In this document: one piece after another, positions 1-11,147 of the stretch | How positions within the stretch are numbered: position 1 is the first letter of the stretch | Layout: the number at the start of each line of letters is the position of its first letter | Source of the DNA: Pristionchus mayeri | Taxonomy: Eukaryota > Nematoda > Chromadorea > Rhabditida > Neodiplogasteridae | DNA length: 64,000 nucleotides | Assembly (NCBI GenBank): GCA_036245805.1 | Contig: BTRK01000006.1 | Coordinates: 40,366,901-40,430,900, forward strand | Direction of reading: 5' to 3' | The notes under the pieces: model-generated | What the model saw: the letters and a program-made list of their open reading frames with translations, nothing else | The model's database searches: none | What the model was told of the DNA's origin: nothing | Translations under genes and position numbers: made by a program

Positions 1-398
1 AACTCGTCAATTCGGATTTATATTCTCAGAACCTCGTAATTTTTCGATCTGGAACTTTTCCATGTAACCGTGGCCTTCATGTTTCTTAAATTGCCATTTT
101 TCAATTATGAGTTGCATTTAGAGAAGGCTGGGAAGAGTTTTCAACCGATTATTACGAATTAGTCGAGCGAAAATGGGCCTGGAAACTAATAATAATTACG
201 AGAAAAACAGTTACGAGATGAGGGTTTCGAGAATGTAAATTCGATCCGACGATTCCCACCCACTCATTCCGAGGCACACCCCGCCAAGAGGGGGAATAAG
301 CTCATTTGCGTGGCATCACCAATCCCATTCATTCGGGGAATAACGAAACAACGGAGGGGTCTGAATTGCAGGGTTTTTCGCACATTAATGAACATAGC

Positions 399-714
399 TG
401 AGGAATAAGGAGGAAATTTAAAATTCTGTACCATCAGATTGTGGGCAAGGGGTTTGCACAACTTTCTGCACAATCGCCATGTTGATAGCTTCACCCTCCT
501 CTGGGGAGTAGGGTCTGAGGTGCGCAAAACAGTCGTTTTTAGGCGATTTCACTGACTTTCGAGCACTCTAATGGATGTTGCTAAGGAATAATGAGGAAAT
601 TTAAAAGTATATGCCATCACATTGTGGGCAAGGGGTTTGCCCAACGTTCTGTATAATCTCCATGTTGATAGCTTCATCTTCCTCTGACATGTGAGGAGTA
701 GGGTCTAAGGTTCG
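399..714. repeat. Diverged direct duplication, about 180-bp spacing
   Basis: A segment at about 399-530 recurs at about 580-714 in the same orientation. Both copies run from a GAGGAAATTTAAAA stretch through TGTGGGCAAGGGGTTTGC to GAGTAGGGTCT. No coding signal is seen in bases 1-925: open frames here are short, have no codon pattern and match no family I recognise. This is probably an old transposon or satellite fragment. Confidence 0.6.
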
Positions 715-925
715 AAAAGAATGGAATATTCACCAAAAATTGTTATTTTTCCACCAAAAATGACTTTCAATTTGAGCCTCGTTAATCATCGTTTTATTAC
801 AAATTTATGTTTCAAAAGCAATGAATGAGGGATATGAATGAGAGTAAAGTAGAACTCGAAGAGTCACACCAAGCGATGATATGTTTCTCAAAAAATTAAA
901 GAGAAATTGGAATTCATGGGGGGCG

Positions 926-979
926 AAACAATAGGAACCCCACGAACCGACTCATTGGTTCGTGGGGTTCCTATTGTTT
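926..979. repeat. Perfect 23-bp stem hairpin
   Basis: The 23 bases at 926-948 are the exact reverse complement of 957-979, with an 8-base loop at 949-956. The GC-rich middle of the stem includes CCCCACGAACC. It could be the abutting ends of two inverted elements, or a transcribed hairpin. Nothing nearby shows it is a gene. Confidence 0.8.
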
Positions 980-1211
980 AAAAATAGGCCAAAATGAGAT
1001 GGCGAACTTGAGCAGAAAATCGATTTGCCATGCAAATGAGCTTTCTACCCCCACTTGACGGGGTGTGCGAGGTAATTGTTCTTCGAAGCACGGTTTCTTA
1101 GTCCATAATTCTGAGGTGAAAGTTGCAAAAATAAAGTGACGATACTGAAGTTCCCACATGATGGTTTCTGAAAAATGGTGGCATCTCACCATTGCACCCA
1201 TACGAACTTTC

Positions 1212-1228
1212 GGGGGGGGGGGGGGGGG
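1212..1228 (+). repeat. Mono-G tract, 17 G
   Basis: Seventeen consecutive G residues, followed by TGG. Long G runs of this kind can form G-quadruplexes and in nematodes need a dedicated helicase (DOG-1/FANCJ) to stay stable. Two 11-G tracts occur later, at 31815 and 32615. Confidence 0.9.
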
Positions 1229-1433
1229 TGGTGACAGCTGCACAACCGACATTTACACAACAATTCACCATTAATTTGCGAATGGGCGTAGCGACGTGGG
1301 AGTTGCTTCATTGTAACCAGTATGTGCTACCCTACATTTGCATATACAAATCTTGTTACCCGGCGAACGTGCCTCAACTTACGTTTACGTTTTACGTTTA
1401 TCGCGATCGCAGAGTAGCTGCATAACATCACCA

Positions 1434-2463
1434 TACCACGCCATTCACGAGACAATCGAGCTAAAATCGCCATTCTTGGGAATGGAGGAAAAATCGTGAA
1501 ATGGGTTCTATCCGATTTTAGGTATCCTGAGGGATGTCTGACACTCCCCCAAAGTCTCATTGTCCAGATGTCATTTTGGACATCATTGCACCGGGTCGGA
1601 TCTTGGCACCTCCCACTTTGAGTGCTAATATCCCGGCTACCGTGACAGATTGATCAAAATTGACCTCTGAGCGACCCCGGCTCATTTTTCGAGCTCTATC
1701 GATCTATTCAAATCAGATACTGAGAATGTTAATTAAACCATGCTGCATTCAAGGTCAATTTTCTCGAAAACTAATGGAAAGGTGCAGCTCAAATTTTAAG
1801 AGCGCATGCATCTGAACGAGAGCTGTCGAACGAGGTGCTGGCGTCGAAAATGCGGAAACTGCTGTGAAACTTTCGCGATTTAAACTTTTACTAATCGTTT
1901 GAACTTTCTTTTCCACGGAAAATTCGAAGGAACTCCCACCATTCTTGGCCGCGCGCTCAGAAGAGAGCGGTGTAAGTGACAATTGACTGTGGAAAAGAAA
2001 GTTCAAGCGATCAGGAAAAGTTTAAATGGCGAAAGTTTCAAAGCAGTGTCCGCATTTTCGACGCCTGCACCTCATTCGACAGCTTTCGTTCAGATGCATG
2101 CTCAGTTAAAATTTGAACTGCACCTTTCCATTGGTTTTCGAGAAAATTGACCTTGAATGTATCATGGTTTAAATTAACATTCTCAGGATCTGATTTGAAT
2201 ATATCGATATATCTCGAAAAATGAGCCGGGGTCGATCAGAGGTCAATTTTGCTTAATATGTCACTGTAACCGGGATATTAGCACTCAAAGTGGGAGGTGC
2301 CAAGATCCAACCCGGTGCAATGAAGTCAAAAATGAAATCTAGACAATGAGAGTTTGGGGGAGTGTCAGACATCCCTCAGGATGCCTAAATTCGGCTAGAA
2401 CCCATTTCACGATTTTCCGTTCATTCCCTGTCTCAGCTCGATTGTCTCGTGAGAGGCGTGATA
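1434..2463. mobile_element. Foldback (long inverted repeat) element, 1.03 kb
   Basis: The left arm (about 1434-1925) and right arm (about 1975-2463) are inverted copies of about 490 bp that stay similar along almost their whole length, with a centre near 1950. The outer ends read as CACGCC..CACGAGACAATCGAGC and its inverse. No transposase frame is present, so this is a non-autonomous foldback or MITE-like element. The end sequence CTCGTGAGAGGCGTGAT recurs at 16544-16560. The next 250 bases, to 2713, hold nothing recognisable. Confidence 0.85.
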
Positions 2464-2713
2464 CGCCAGTGCCTGACTGGGCAGAATTCTTCCGGAATGC
2501 CCTTTTTAAATTATTGCTTGTAAGACAAAGAATATTATTGCTTGTGTACAAGGGAATAATAATAACTTATTAAGAGATCAATTGAGCCGCCACCCCGGGG
2601 TCACCAACATGGCGGTTAATTGAGAGCTCATACTTCCTACGGGAGGACGGGTGTAGTGTAAATAAAATAATAAGTAGAAGAAATGTACAAGTATGATACA
2701 TGGAAACGATGAA

Positions 2714-5336
2714 TTAGTTCGTGAGCTCATGACAGAATTGAACCATCTTGCTTAGATAGGCATGAATCTCATCGGCAGTAGGATCCCTAAGCGAGACAAT
2801 AGAATCGAACGCAATCTGAGGGGACATCGTAAGCATAGCTCTCTTATCATCATCATCAGAACGTTTGAAGAAGGAGTTCTGCATGACGTAGTGGCGAAGA
2901 GAGACTGAATCATCGAGTTCTGTATTCTGGAAATGTTAGATTGGAGAAAGGCGCTTTAGAAAAAAACAGAGCGAACGCTAACCTGAATGAACGAAATGAG
3001 CTGCATGAGAGTGGGGTGATTTCCGAGAAAGTATTGCATCGCTCCCCTGAATCAATAAAATATTGTTGAGAAAATTTATTTTTATTTAACAAAATAGCAC
3101 TAACCGATGCCAGGCTTCCACGAGATTGGAAGTACGATTATTCTCGATCATGTACTTGCATCGCATAGTTTCTGAGTACTCCATCCACTCAGCAGTGAAA
3201 TACTCGAGAAAGTTCTTGCAATCAGCGTAATGGGGATGGGCTGGACTGACTGGCACCTCGAGAATCTTTGCACTGAATACGATAATTTATTATGCTTTTG
3301 TTTTCTATCACTCTAACCTGTCAAAGTAACAGCGAGGGAGGAAGAATGAAGCTCGAACGTGATTGGTCCATTCCTTGATTACCGGATAACGGTTTCCAGC
3401 AACCTTCAGCCCATACTGGCTGATCTTATGATTTGTGCATTTCAGTGAGTGGAAGAGGCAACCTAAATACACATAAATCACTTAATAATCAACTTAAATC
3501 TGAATACACTTACCCTCGTGCTGCATCATGGGAAGGGTGTCTTTCAGAGCTTTGATAATTCCGCTTTCCCAATCACTAACGATTCTGACACCTCGAAGAG
3601 GGAAATCTAACTCTTGGAAGAGATCGGCCAGGCTCTGAATTTTAGATCAGTTCTGTCAGTCCAAAATTGTTTAAAATTACCTGCAGCAGCTTAGAGTACT
3701 CCTTGGCAGTCTTGGATGGGAGCAGAGCTGCCATGAGAAGGAAACTGGTTCCACGGGTACAGACACGAACTGTGTACAGCTTAAATGTCAAATCAAATTC
3801 GTCCTTCTTACGTACCCGTCACGTATTCACAAAATTTTAAACAAACCTGGAATGCCAGTTTCTTGGGCAGAGAAGGAGTGAATTAGAAGTTGCCATCAAC
3901 AAGTAATGCTTCGATACCTCCTTCGATTGCATACTCCATGATCTGTAATCATTCCAATAGCCTTTGTTATTCGTTTCTGAGTAACATGATCTCACTCTGC
4001 GAGATGCAATGTAAATCCGCTTGTTATCCTCGGGATCACTGATTCTCATACATTCATCAGTGCCGAGGGCAAGCAGAGACTTATCGTCAACTTCGTCGTA
4101 TGCATTCGCATCAACGGTACCACACGTTCTACATAAGATTGTGTTAAGCTATGTTTAAGCTAAAACGAGATCTAAATACTCAAATACCTCTTGATGTCCC
4201 GTGAGATCTGCTTCTTTCTCTTGATTTTGTTATCGCCGCCAGAGTACAAATCGAGTACATCCTATACAATAATTCTAAATAGGATCTAACAATGGATTCC
4301 CACCTGGACTTCCTCTTTCTTCACGATGTCTTGCAGATTGCCCAATCTATTGGCAATTGCTGCGTTTGCTTCCTTCTGCACTCTTCCTGGCTTTTTCACA
4401 TGACCATTGGCAGCTGACTTCGCGTTCTCCAGCGGCAGCATTTTCCTAAATATCAATCTATTCGGCACACTGTCTAGTCCGTGAGACAAATATTTTCGTG
4501 AGGCAAGATCTATGGTTCCGGTATTCTTAGAGCCTGAGTTTACTTGTCTCAGGTTCAACAGTATTATGCCTACTCACGCTAATTTCGAGCTGAGGACATT
4601 GGCAGATTTGCATTTCTCGTCTTGAGTCCAATCGCACTTGTGTCTGTCTTTGTCGGCTGGATCAGAGAGGAATTCTCATGTCTCAGAATTCGGAAAGAAT
4701 ACCTTAAATATGATTGTTCTTATCTTTTTCCTAAACTTTACGATTAATAAACATTCCACCAGAAAACGTGATAGGGACAATGTTTTCCTCCATACTTTTC
4801 TGTTGAAATGTGGGACCACAGTTAGAAACGCATGCACCATTGGCAAAGGTCTGGGATCGGTGTGCAACAACTTACCGTAGCCCGTCATTTTTGGTCAACA
4901 ATTTTTTCTCTCGAAAACTATCATTGAAAATTTTTCAGGTGTATACATAGATTATTGTACATCTTTTACACATAGATTATGATTTCTATATTAGAATATT
5001 CACAAATGGGATTGGAAAATGTGTCGCCAAATTTTGCAGTCATACTATACTAGTACATGCATACATAATGAAAATATCAAAATTCAAAAAATATAAAATT
5101 TTCAAAAATGTTTCCGAGGGACTGACGTTAAATTTAACACGTGATACACGTGTTAAATTTAACGGATGGCTCACTCTGATCACGCATTTCGTTCCTTGCT
5201 CTTTGGATCTCTCGCAAGAGGTGCACGTGTATTTGAATCTGCGTGACTCTGGAGCAGTGGTCTCTGGGTCGATTGCTTCCTTGCAGCGAAAGGTCAGCAT
5301 GTTGTCGGGATCGTTTGGCAGACGGTAAGCAGCCAT
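2714..5336 (-). pseudogene. Mutator-like (MULE) transposase gene with one in-frame stop
   Basis: About ten exons can be chained by phase from an ATG near 5336 to TAA at 2714-2716. The first exon has a FLYWCH-like Cys pattern (FKYTCTSCERSKEQGTKC), continued by a later HKCDWTQDEKC. The MULE core follows: LLVDGNF with the first catalytic Asp (about 3885-3910), FDLTFKLYTVRV, then IVSDWESGIIKALKDTLP (3535-3600) and GCLFHSLKC, the CxxFH signature. WHRGAMQYFLGNHPTLMQL closes the domain and a 70-residue tail ends the frame. A TAA at 3883-3885 interrupts the strand just after the DGNF aspartate. Everything else is open with sound splice sites, so the loss looks recent. A transposase needs both catalytic acidic residues and these are still visible. 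I found no clear terminal inverted repeats around the gene. It could alternatively be a host gene derived from a MULE in which the stop is avoided by splicing. Confidence 0.8.
5126..5164. repeat. Perfect 18-bp-arm palindrome
   Basis: CGTTAAATTTAACACGTG (5126-5143), the spacer ATA and the exact inverse (5147-5164). It lies where the first MULE exon runs out and includes two CACGTG E-box cores. It may be the footprint of an excised element or a protein-binding dyad; neither is shown. Confidence 0.8.
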
Positions 5337-6628
5337 GGGGTGTTTCCCTTTATTAGAGGGCAAAGACAGACCAATGAATGACATCTGAAGATAATTTGAT
5401 GAATGAGATATAGATTCAACAACAGTCATAGGATTCAACAGCACAGTGCAAATGACATCTAAAATGGACAGAAAATGAGAGAAAATAGGCAAAAAAATGA
5501 GAGAGAAGGAGAAGAGCGACCAACTTGTGGGAAGCTCGCTTGCTTTCCTTATATACTCGAGACCACTGAGGTCGGAAGCCTCCAATGAAGTCGGAGGCCT
5601 CCCATAAAGTCGGGAGCTCTCTTTCATCCTTGCTGCTCAAGAGATCATTTCCACGAGTTCAGGAAATCATTTTCGCGAGTTCAAGAGACCATTAGTAAAA
5701 AAATACCGTAGCGCATATAAACCATCCGATCGCTAATATTTCAGGTTGAACTCGCACGCACGACCCCTTTGCAGCGGGATATTAGCAGATTAGCAGATTT
5801 TTTGAAACTGGTCTCGATTCTTACGTATATAGAATTTCATTGTAATTGTGAAACTCAGTTAAAATCAACGAGAATTGCTTCAACTACGCCCGATAATAAA
5901 TTATGGCTAATAGATCAAAAAGGAAAATAGACCCGGTGAAATATGGATATTCCGGATGAATTCTGCTCAATCTGAAATTCCAAGCAGTGTTCTACCTCGA
6001 GCTCAGTCTCGAAGTCGCGATGGACAATGCGCACAATCCAGGTCACGCTACTCGTCCGGGACTGTATGCTACAGTAACCGATCGGAAAGCATTATAGTCT
6101 TAGTACGCTCCGTTGAGGGCTGAAAATGAAACCTTATGTTTGTACCCATCGATGCTATGAGATACCGTTGGGGGGATCGAAATGGAAGTGGTGATCCTCT
6201 CATGGGATCCAATGGTGGACCTATAACTTTATGGGAGGGTCTGGCAACACCGATTAGTAGGATCTTAGGTTCTGGATAGGGGAAATCCACTGGATAGACT
6301 GACTAACTCGCACGTGGGTGAGGGTGCACGCGCTTCATGGGAATAATTAGGTATGCTAGACGAGAGCTTGCTATCAATTCTCGAGCGAACTGCACTACTC
6401 GAGAATTCATTCCACTCACTCTCTACTCTATTCGTGCAGTCGCCCTCCTAACAGGGGGTTGGATATAGGAATGAATCGGAATTACTCTCAGTAATCAATG
6501 CAAAACCACTCACGAGTTGACTCGCTGAGTCAGCTCTGCTAGGCGAGTCATTCTCCGCGATTCACTAGCGAGTCACCGATTCAAACATTGAGGGAGAAAA
6601 TATCTCTCCGAGCGCGAGTAAACGACGA
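5337..6628. other. Non-coding stretch upstream of the MULE gene
   Basis: No gene is supported here. At 5545-5625 a motif like GAGACCACTGAGGTCGGAAG is loosely repeated three times around GTCGG. At 6505-6580 the motif GAGTCA or its inverse occurs several times in 75 bases, resembling AP-1-type sites (TGACTCA). The open frame near 6069-6290 has no recognisable content. Confidence 0.4.
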
Positions 6629-6981
6629 TAGTGTTGGCGTTTTGATTTTTTCCGACCACCCTCGTTCGAAATTGAAAAAAAGCGGAAGGACTTTAAAAAT
6701 TCGAATAAATGTGTAGCGCACCAGAAACATATCCGGAAAGTAGGGTAAATTTTCCAAGAAAAGGTAAACTATGAGAAATAGTTAAACGTCGGAGAGTGCA
6801 GATCTCATGAAACATTCCCATTAGGTCTGCTAAAAATTCAAGCAAGTACGACGTTTCAGAAGGCATTATAGTTACTATTTAGAGATCCATTAAATCTCAG
6901 AGAAACCGATTATCAAAGTCAATTTTCGCTGAATGGAAAAAAATCAAAAAGTGTCTGACATCCATCAAATCGCCAACACTA
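6629..6981. mobile_element. Small element with terminal inverted repeats
   Basis: TAGTGTTGGCG followed by TTTTGAT at about 6631 is matched in inverse by ATCAAATCGCCAACACTA at 6962-6979. The interior, about 350 bp, has no coding signal. Size and ends fit a MITE. I could not define a target-site duplication. Confidence 0.5.
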
Positions 6982-7279
6982 CGCGTCGGGCAACTAAAGG
7001 CAGACAGAATTTTTAATGTCCTATGCCAGAAATCTCCCCTAGCAGAAATGTACCCACCCCCCTCTCTCCCTTCCGCGCCCCTTCCCTTCCACTCCCATCA
7101 ATGTAACTGCGAACTCGATCTCAGTGTGATTGAATATCTCGAACAAAATTGAATGAAATTGATAATATATTTTCCCAACCTAAAGTCAAAGTGAAGTTTC
7201 AACTCTACTTCGAAACTGAGCTCGATGTGCATAGATTGATTGAGCCATCACTACGAAATGAAAACTAGAGGGTTCTCAG

Positions 7280-7720
7280 AATTTGTCGACCTCACTCACA
7301 AAAATTCTGGCTACTACCAGAGAAAGCCAACGGTACTCAGAAAAATTATGGATCTTCGGCTATCACTGAGAGCATTCAGAATTTTTCTGAGGAAGTCGGC
7401 CATCTCTGATGTTAGTCAGAATTTTTGTGAGGGAGATCGACAATTTCTAAGAACCTTCAGAATTTTTCTGAGGACCGTCAACCATCACTGAGAGCATTCA
7501 GAATTTTTCTGAGGAAGTCGGCCATCTCTGATGTTAGTCAGAATTTTTGTGAGGGAGATCGACAATTTCTAAGAACCTTCAGAATTTTTCTGAGGACCGT
7601 CAACCATCACTGAGAGCATTCTGAATTTTTCTGAAGACGTCGGCCATCTCTGATGTTAGTCAGAATTTTTGTGAGGGAGATCGACAATTTCTGAGAACAT
7701 TCAGAATTTTTCCGGTATGA
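7280..7720. repeat. Satellite: 122-bp units built from about 30-bp palindromic subunits
   Basis: The phrase ATCACTGAGAGCATTC starts at 7362, 7484 and 7606, giving an exact period of 122 bp for nearly three copies. Degenerate units extend to both sides. Each unit holds four subunits around TCAGAATTTTTCTGA, itself a dyad (TCAGAA-TTT-TTCTGA). This higher-order structure shows that a short dyad repeat was amplified first and the 122-bp block later. The open frame across it (7240-7491) is a by-product of the repeat. Confidence 0.9.
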
Positions 7721-8044
7721 CCCTTCCGGACTCGCACTCGATCAGGCTCTTTTCCAACCTTAATGACAATAAATGGACAATGGGAAATAATCGGAGACGT
7801 GGATGCAATTGAAAAGAGAAGATTGGGTGAGGAACAAAAAAGTGGTGTGGCTGGGAATGCGCTAAAGGGACTTTCCTTTACTTATTTTTTTCATATATTA
7901 TTGGCCTTAAATTTTGCGAAATGCTTTTACTGATCATTTTCTCTGGTGTGAAAAGAGAGGAAGAGTGGCTGACGGAAAATTTCAGAGGGAAGGAATTTGG
8001 GAGATAGAAGGTATCATGCATGGGAATGGGAGGAGCAGAGGAGA

Positions 8045-8167
8045 GGGGACATTTTGTCCAGGTGACATTTTGTCCATAGGGACATTTTGTCCATGAGGGG
8101 ACATTTTGTCCACTCTCCCAGGGGACATTTTGTCCATGCGCAAAAAAGGAAGGGGACATTTTGTCCA
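8045..8167. repeat. Array of six GGGGACATTTTGTCCA hairpin units
   Basis: Six near-identical 16-mers start at 8045, 8061, 8078, 8097, 8121 and 8152. Each core is a dyad, GGACA-TTT-TGTCC. The gaps between units grow steadily (0, 1, 3, 8 and 15 bases). The array lies just beyond the last recognisable exon of the sugar transporter. Peptide frames across it simply translate the repeat and are not genes. Confidence 0.9.
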
Positions 8168-8238
8168 CCACCCCAGCCCAGCCATAGTCGAGATATATCT
8201 ATTTTTTTGTTTTTTTCAAAACAAATTATAATCTTTAC

Positions 8239-11147
8239 CTGTAGCGAGTCGCCCACGAGGATTCCGACGATGATCGCCGTGAGCGCGACGACAGTGATGA
8301 CCATGCTCGAATTCATCAGCAGACGACGTCCCAGTCGATCGACGAAGAACACTGGCACCATCGTGCACGGAATCCGGAGAATAGCCACGATCCAAGAACC
8401 TGAAGGATATGGTTTAATGAGGCTTAGTGAAACCCGGAAATGGTATGACAAAAGCCGGTTCTGACCCAGATTGGCTCCTTCCAGCGTGTAGTGGGCCATA
8501 TCGTACAGGAAGAAGGTGGAGTAGGCGCGAAGGGCGCGCGCTCCAGTGAAAACGTATGCAATCTGGATAAGAGCTACTTGATTACCCCATACTTCGAATA
8601 TGCTGCAATATTTCGTGTAGATAATACTTATCATATCTTGACTTAGCTACCACTGTTGGACATTTGAGTCAGTAATGCGAATGAACAATCGTAAAACGCA
8701 CTTTGACAACAACACCGAGCCATGCAGCCTGCTGGATGACCCTCACACGGTCCTCCTTCTCCCCGAACGGGTTGAAGATCCACGCAATGCCCTGATTTAT
8801 TGTATTTTATTTTATAATTTTAATTAATATCGAATTAAAGTCAACACGTACTGGACGATCCTCCCTTTCTTTGTCCTCTGTCCTCTTCCTCCCCAGATTC
8901 AATTCTCGATTTATTTCGGGCGCGTCCACTGGAACTCCGTAGTACTTTGCTAGCACTGCTCGAGCCTGAATTTCGAATTCTTTAGATTCCGATTCAATTT
9001 TTAACCGATTATCTTTGGTGTTCAATTGAATGTCACTAACAGCATATTTTATTTTCAAAAGCATGTAATTCGGTCCAAACTTAATCGAGACACAGTTGAA
9101 ACTTATTTTTTGAAAGGGTATATGTAATACTTCTCAGACATCAGTATGGGCAGGTTTCGTGAATTTTGCCAACAAATATCCAGTAAAATACATTTAATGC
9201 AAAAATTTGAGTATCAATTGCAATTGTGTTCATCATAATTTATTGCGTTGATCGCGATATCGGATTGATTGAAATATATGCATGTAAAGTACAAGCATAC
9301 CTCTAAACACTGCTATGTTTGTTAGTCCTTGTGATTCGGGACGAGAGAATATGATAGTTCAAAGTACGGACACAAATAACCACAAGACTTTCGTACCAAC
9401 CTGATACAAGATGCAAACGTTTATTTGTGATTGTTCGTCGATCGGCTTTTCCAAAAAAATACAACAATACCTTGTCAATGTCCTGTTCTCTCTCGAGAAT
9501 GGACACGGGACTGTCGGGCACGAAGAGGAAGAGAACGATGGAGAGAATGACGAGAGGGACGTCGGGGACGAAGATCCACGGCCACAGCGTCTCGCTCGAG
9601 AAGGGAATGCCCAGTGATTGCACCACGAGCGAACCTGCAAAATCAGCCTATTTTTAGATTCACATTTCACATTCTGCATTGAAAATGATTGGAGTGCATG
9701 ACTAATCTATGCAGATCTAACGAAATGTGGACCACGTCTCATCGATCTGATTGGATATTATACTTTTGATTCCGATTATGTAATCTGAATAGGTAACGAT
9801 CACTCAGAAAACTCGAACCAATAGCCATTGAGAACTCCTGCATCGACCCCATCGCTCCTCGAATCTCAGTGGGAGCGCATTCAACGATCCAGACAGTGGT
9901 GTTCACTGCGTTGATTCCGTTGCCGAGCGACCTGAAATTACGGTGATTTGTAGTTATTTCTTCCTTCAGCATCAAGGATGAGCATGATTTACAAATGCTC
10001 TGTTATGATTCATTAGCCATGGCACACAATTTTGCAAAATTGTCATCATCCTTCGAAGACAAGACTGTGATAGTCGACTCCACTAGAGTGCGCATAAGGA
10101 TTAGTTCGAAGTGGCACATGCAGGTCAATTTCTGACCAATTGTGATGAAATATTTTGCTTTGTTTTAATGTTTTTACCAACTACTGCTCCATCCAATATC
10201 GGTTCTAAATCTTTTTTTTTCTTTTACGGAATGCAATGAAACTTACCACAGGAATCGTCCGATGAAGATCATTTCAAAGCTGCGCACGGGGTAGGAGAGC
10301 GAGGAGAGCAGCGTCCCGGGCAGGTACAGCAAGCTGCTGATGATGGCTGTGCCTGAATCAAAGAAATTCATTGTTATTCAGCGAGAAATATTAAACAGTT
10401 TGGAAACAGTGCAAACGGAAACTTGAAATGACATTAGGTCGGATAATCACCGACGGATAAGCATCGGATAAGCTTCATAACCAAAAAATGGTGCCTTCCC
10501 TCAGTATAATCACAGTAGGTTCCCTAAGTGTCAAAAATGCTACTGCGAAAGTTCTGCAGAATGGCCCATTTTTTGGTTCTCATCTGGATGGTTACCATCC
10601 GACCGTGACCATCCGAACTAGTGCCCTTGGATTGGAGCGAGGAATTGACCGACGATCGAGGCAATGGGAAACATCACGTTGAGAAAGGACCAGACAGTGT
10701 TCTGTAAAAATGATCTAAATTTGAATTCACTTCCGTCCTCACAATAGTGGGCCCGTTCTAATCAACTGGGCGTATTTCGTATAATTGCAAGTTTTAGTCA
10801 TCTTCAAGAATCGTACCAGTAAATCATCGGACATGACTACTCCGAATCTCTCGGTGACAGTCTCGTTGATGAAGGATTCGATGTAGACGTAGGGAGGGTT
10901 GAGAACGGAGGCGATGTAGCCTGAATGGCATTGATTTGTTATGGACGAGTTCGCATTGAAACATTCAAATAATTTTTCGAGAAGTGTGATCAATTTTTCA
11001 AAAGAACTTCATGAGGTTTTTAAACGCAAAAAACACACACGGAAATTGCGAATACTTCTTTATTTCTGATTTCTAACCTTGTTGGAAGCCTCCGGAGACG
11101 CACAGCGCTATGGAGAGCAAGCAGATGGAGAGAGTCGGACGCCTCAT
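8239..11147 (-). pseudogene. SLC2-like sugar transporter (MFS), apparently broken
   Basis: Ten exons read as a 12-helix facilitative sugar transporter of the plasma membrane. ATG at 11145-11147 opens helix 1 (MRRPTLSICLLSIALCVSGG). Then come an extracellular loop with an NET glycosylation site, helix 2 (NTVWSFLNVMFPIASIVGQF, 10625-10702), helix 3 (TAIISSLLYLPGTLLSSL), helix 4 with ECAPTEIRGAMGSMQEF (family signature), helices 5-6 ending VPDSPVSILE, a charged central loop, helix 7, and helices 8-9 containing DRLGRR. Two things are wrong. The GRK/R motif expected between helices 2 and 3 is missing, exactly where an inverted-repeat element (10438-10619) abuts the exon and brings an in-frame TAG. 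Helices 10-12 are not found downstream of 8239, where repeats begin. If the last exons lie beyond the repeats the gene could be longer. Substrate is not predictable. Confidence 0.75.
10438..10619. mobile_element. MITE-like insertion in the transporter gene
   Basis: The ends GTCGGATAATCACCGACGG (left) and the inverse of ACCGTGACCATCCGAAC (right) form terminal inverted repeats of about 54 bp, both reaching an inner AACCAAAAAATGG. TAG flanks both sides, which suggests a 3-bp target duplication. The right end touches the coding sequence of the helix-2 exon of the sugar transporter. Confidence 0.7.

Noticed and set aside
5040..5627. A 195-codon frame on the minus strand as a complete gene
   Set aside because: Only its middle (about 5165-5336) has coding character, as the first MULE exon. 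The rest is flanking sequence read through the palindrome.
7362..7715. CRISPR-like array
   Set aside because: Direct repeats are contiguous with a 122-bp period and no unique spacers, in a eukaryotic genome. It is a satellite.
7878..8185. Peptide frames rich in TKCP and QNV repeats
   Set aside because: They are translations of the GGGGACATTTTGTCCA array in several frames and strands, not a repeat protein.
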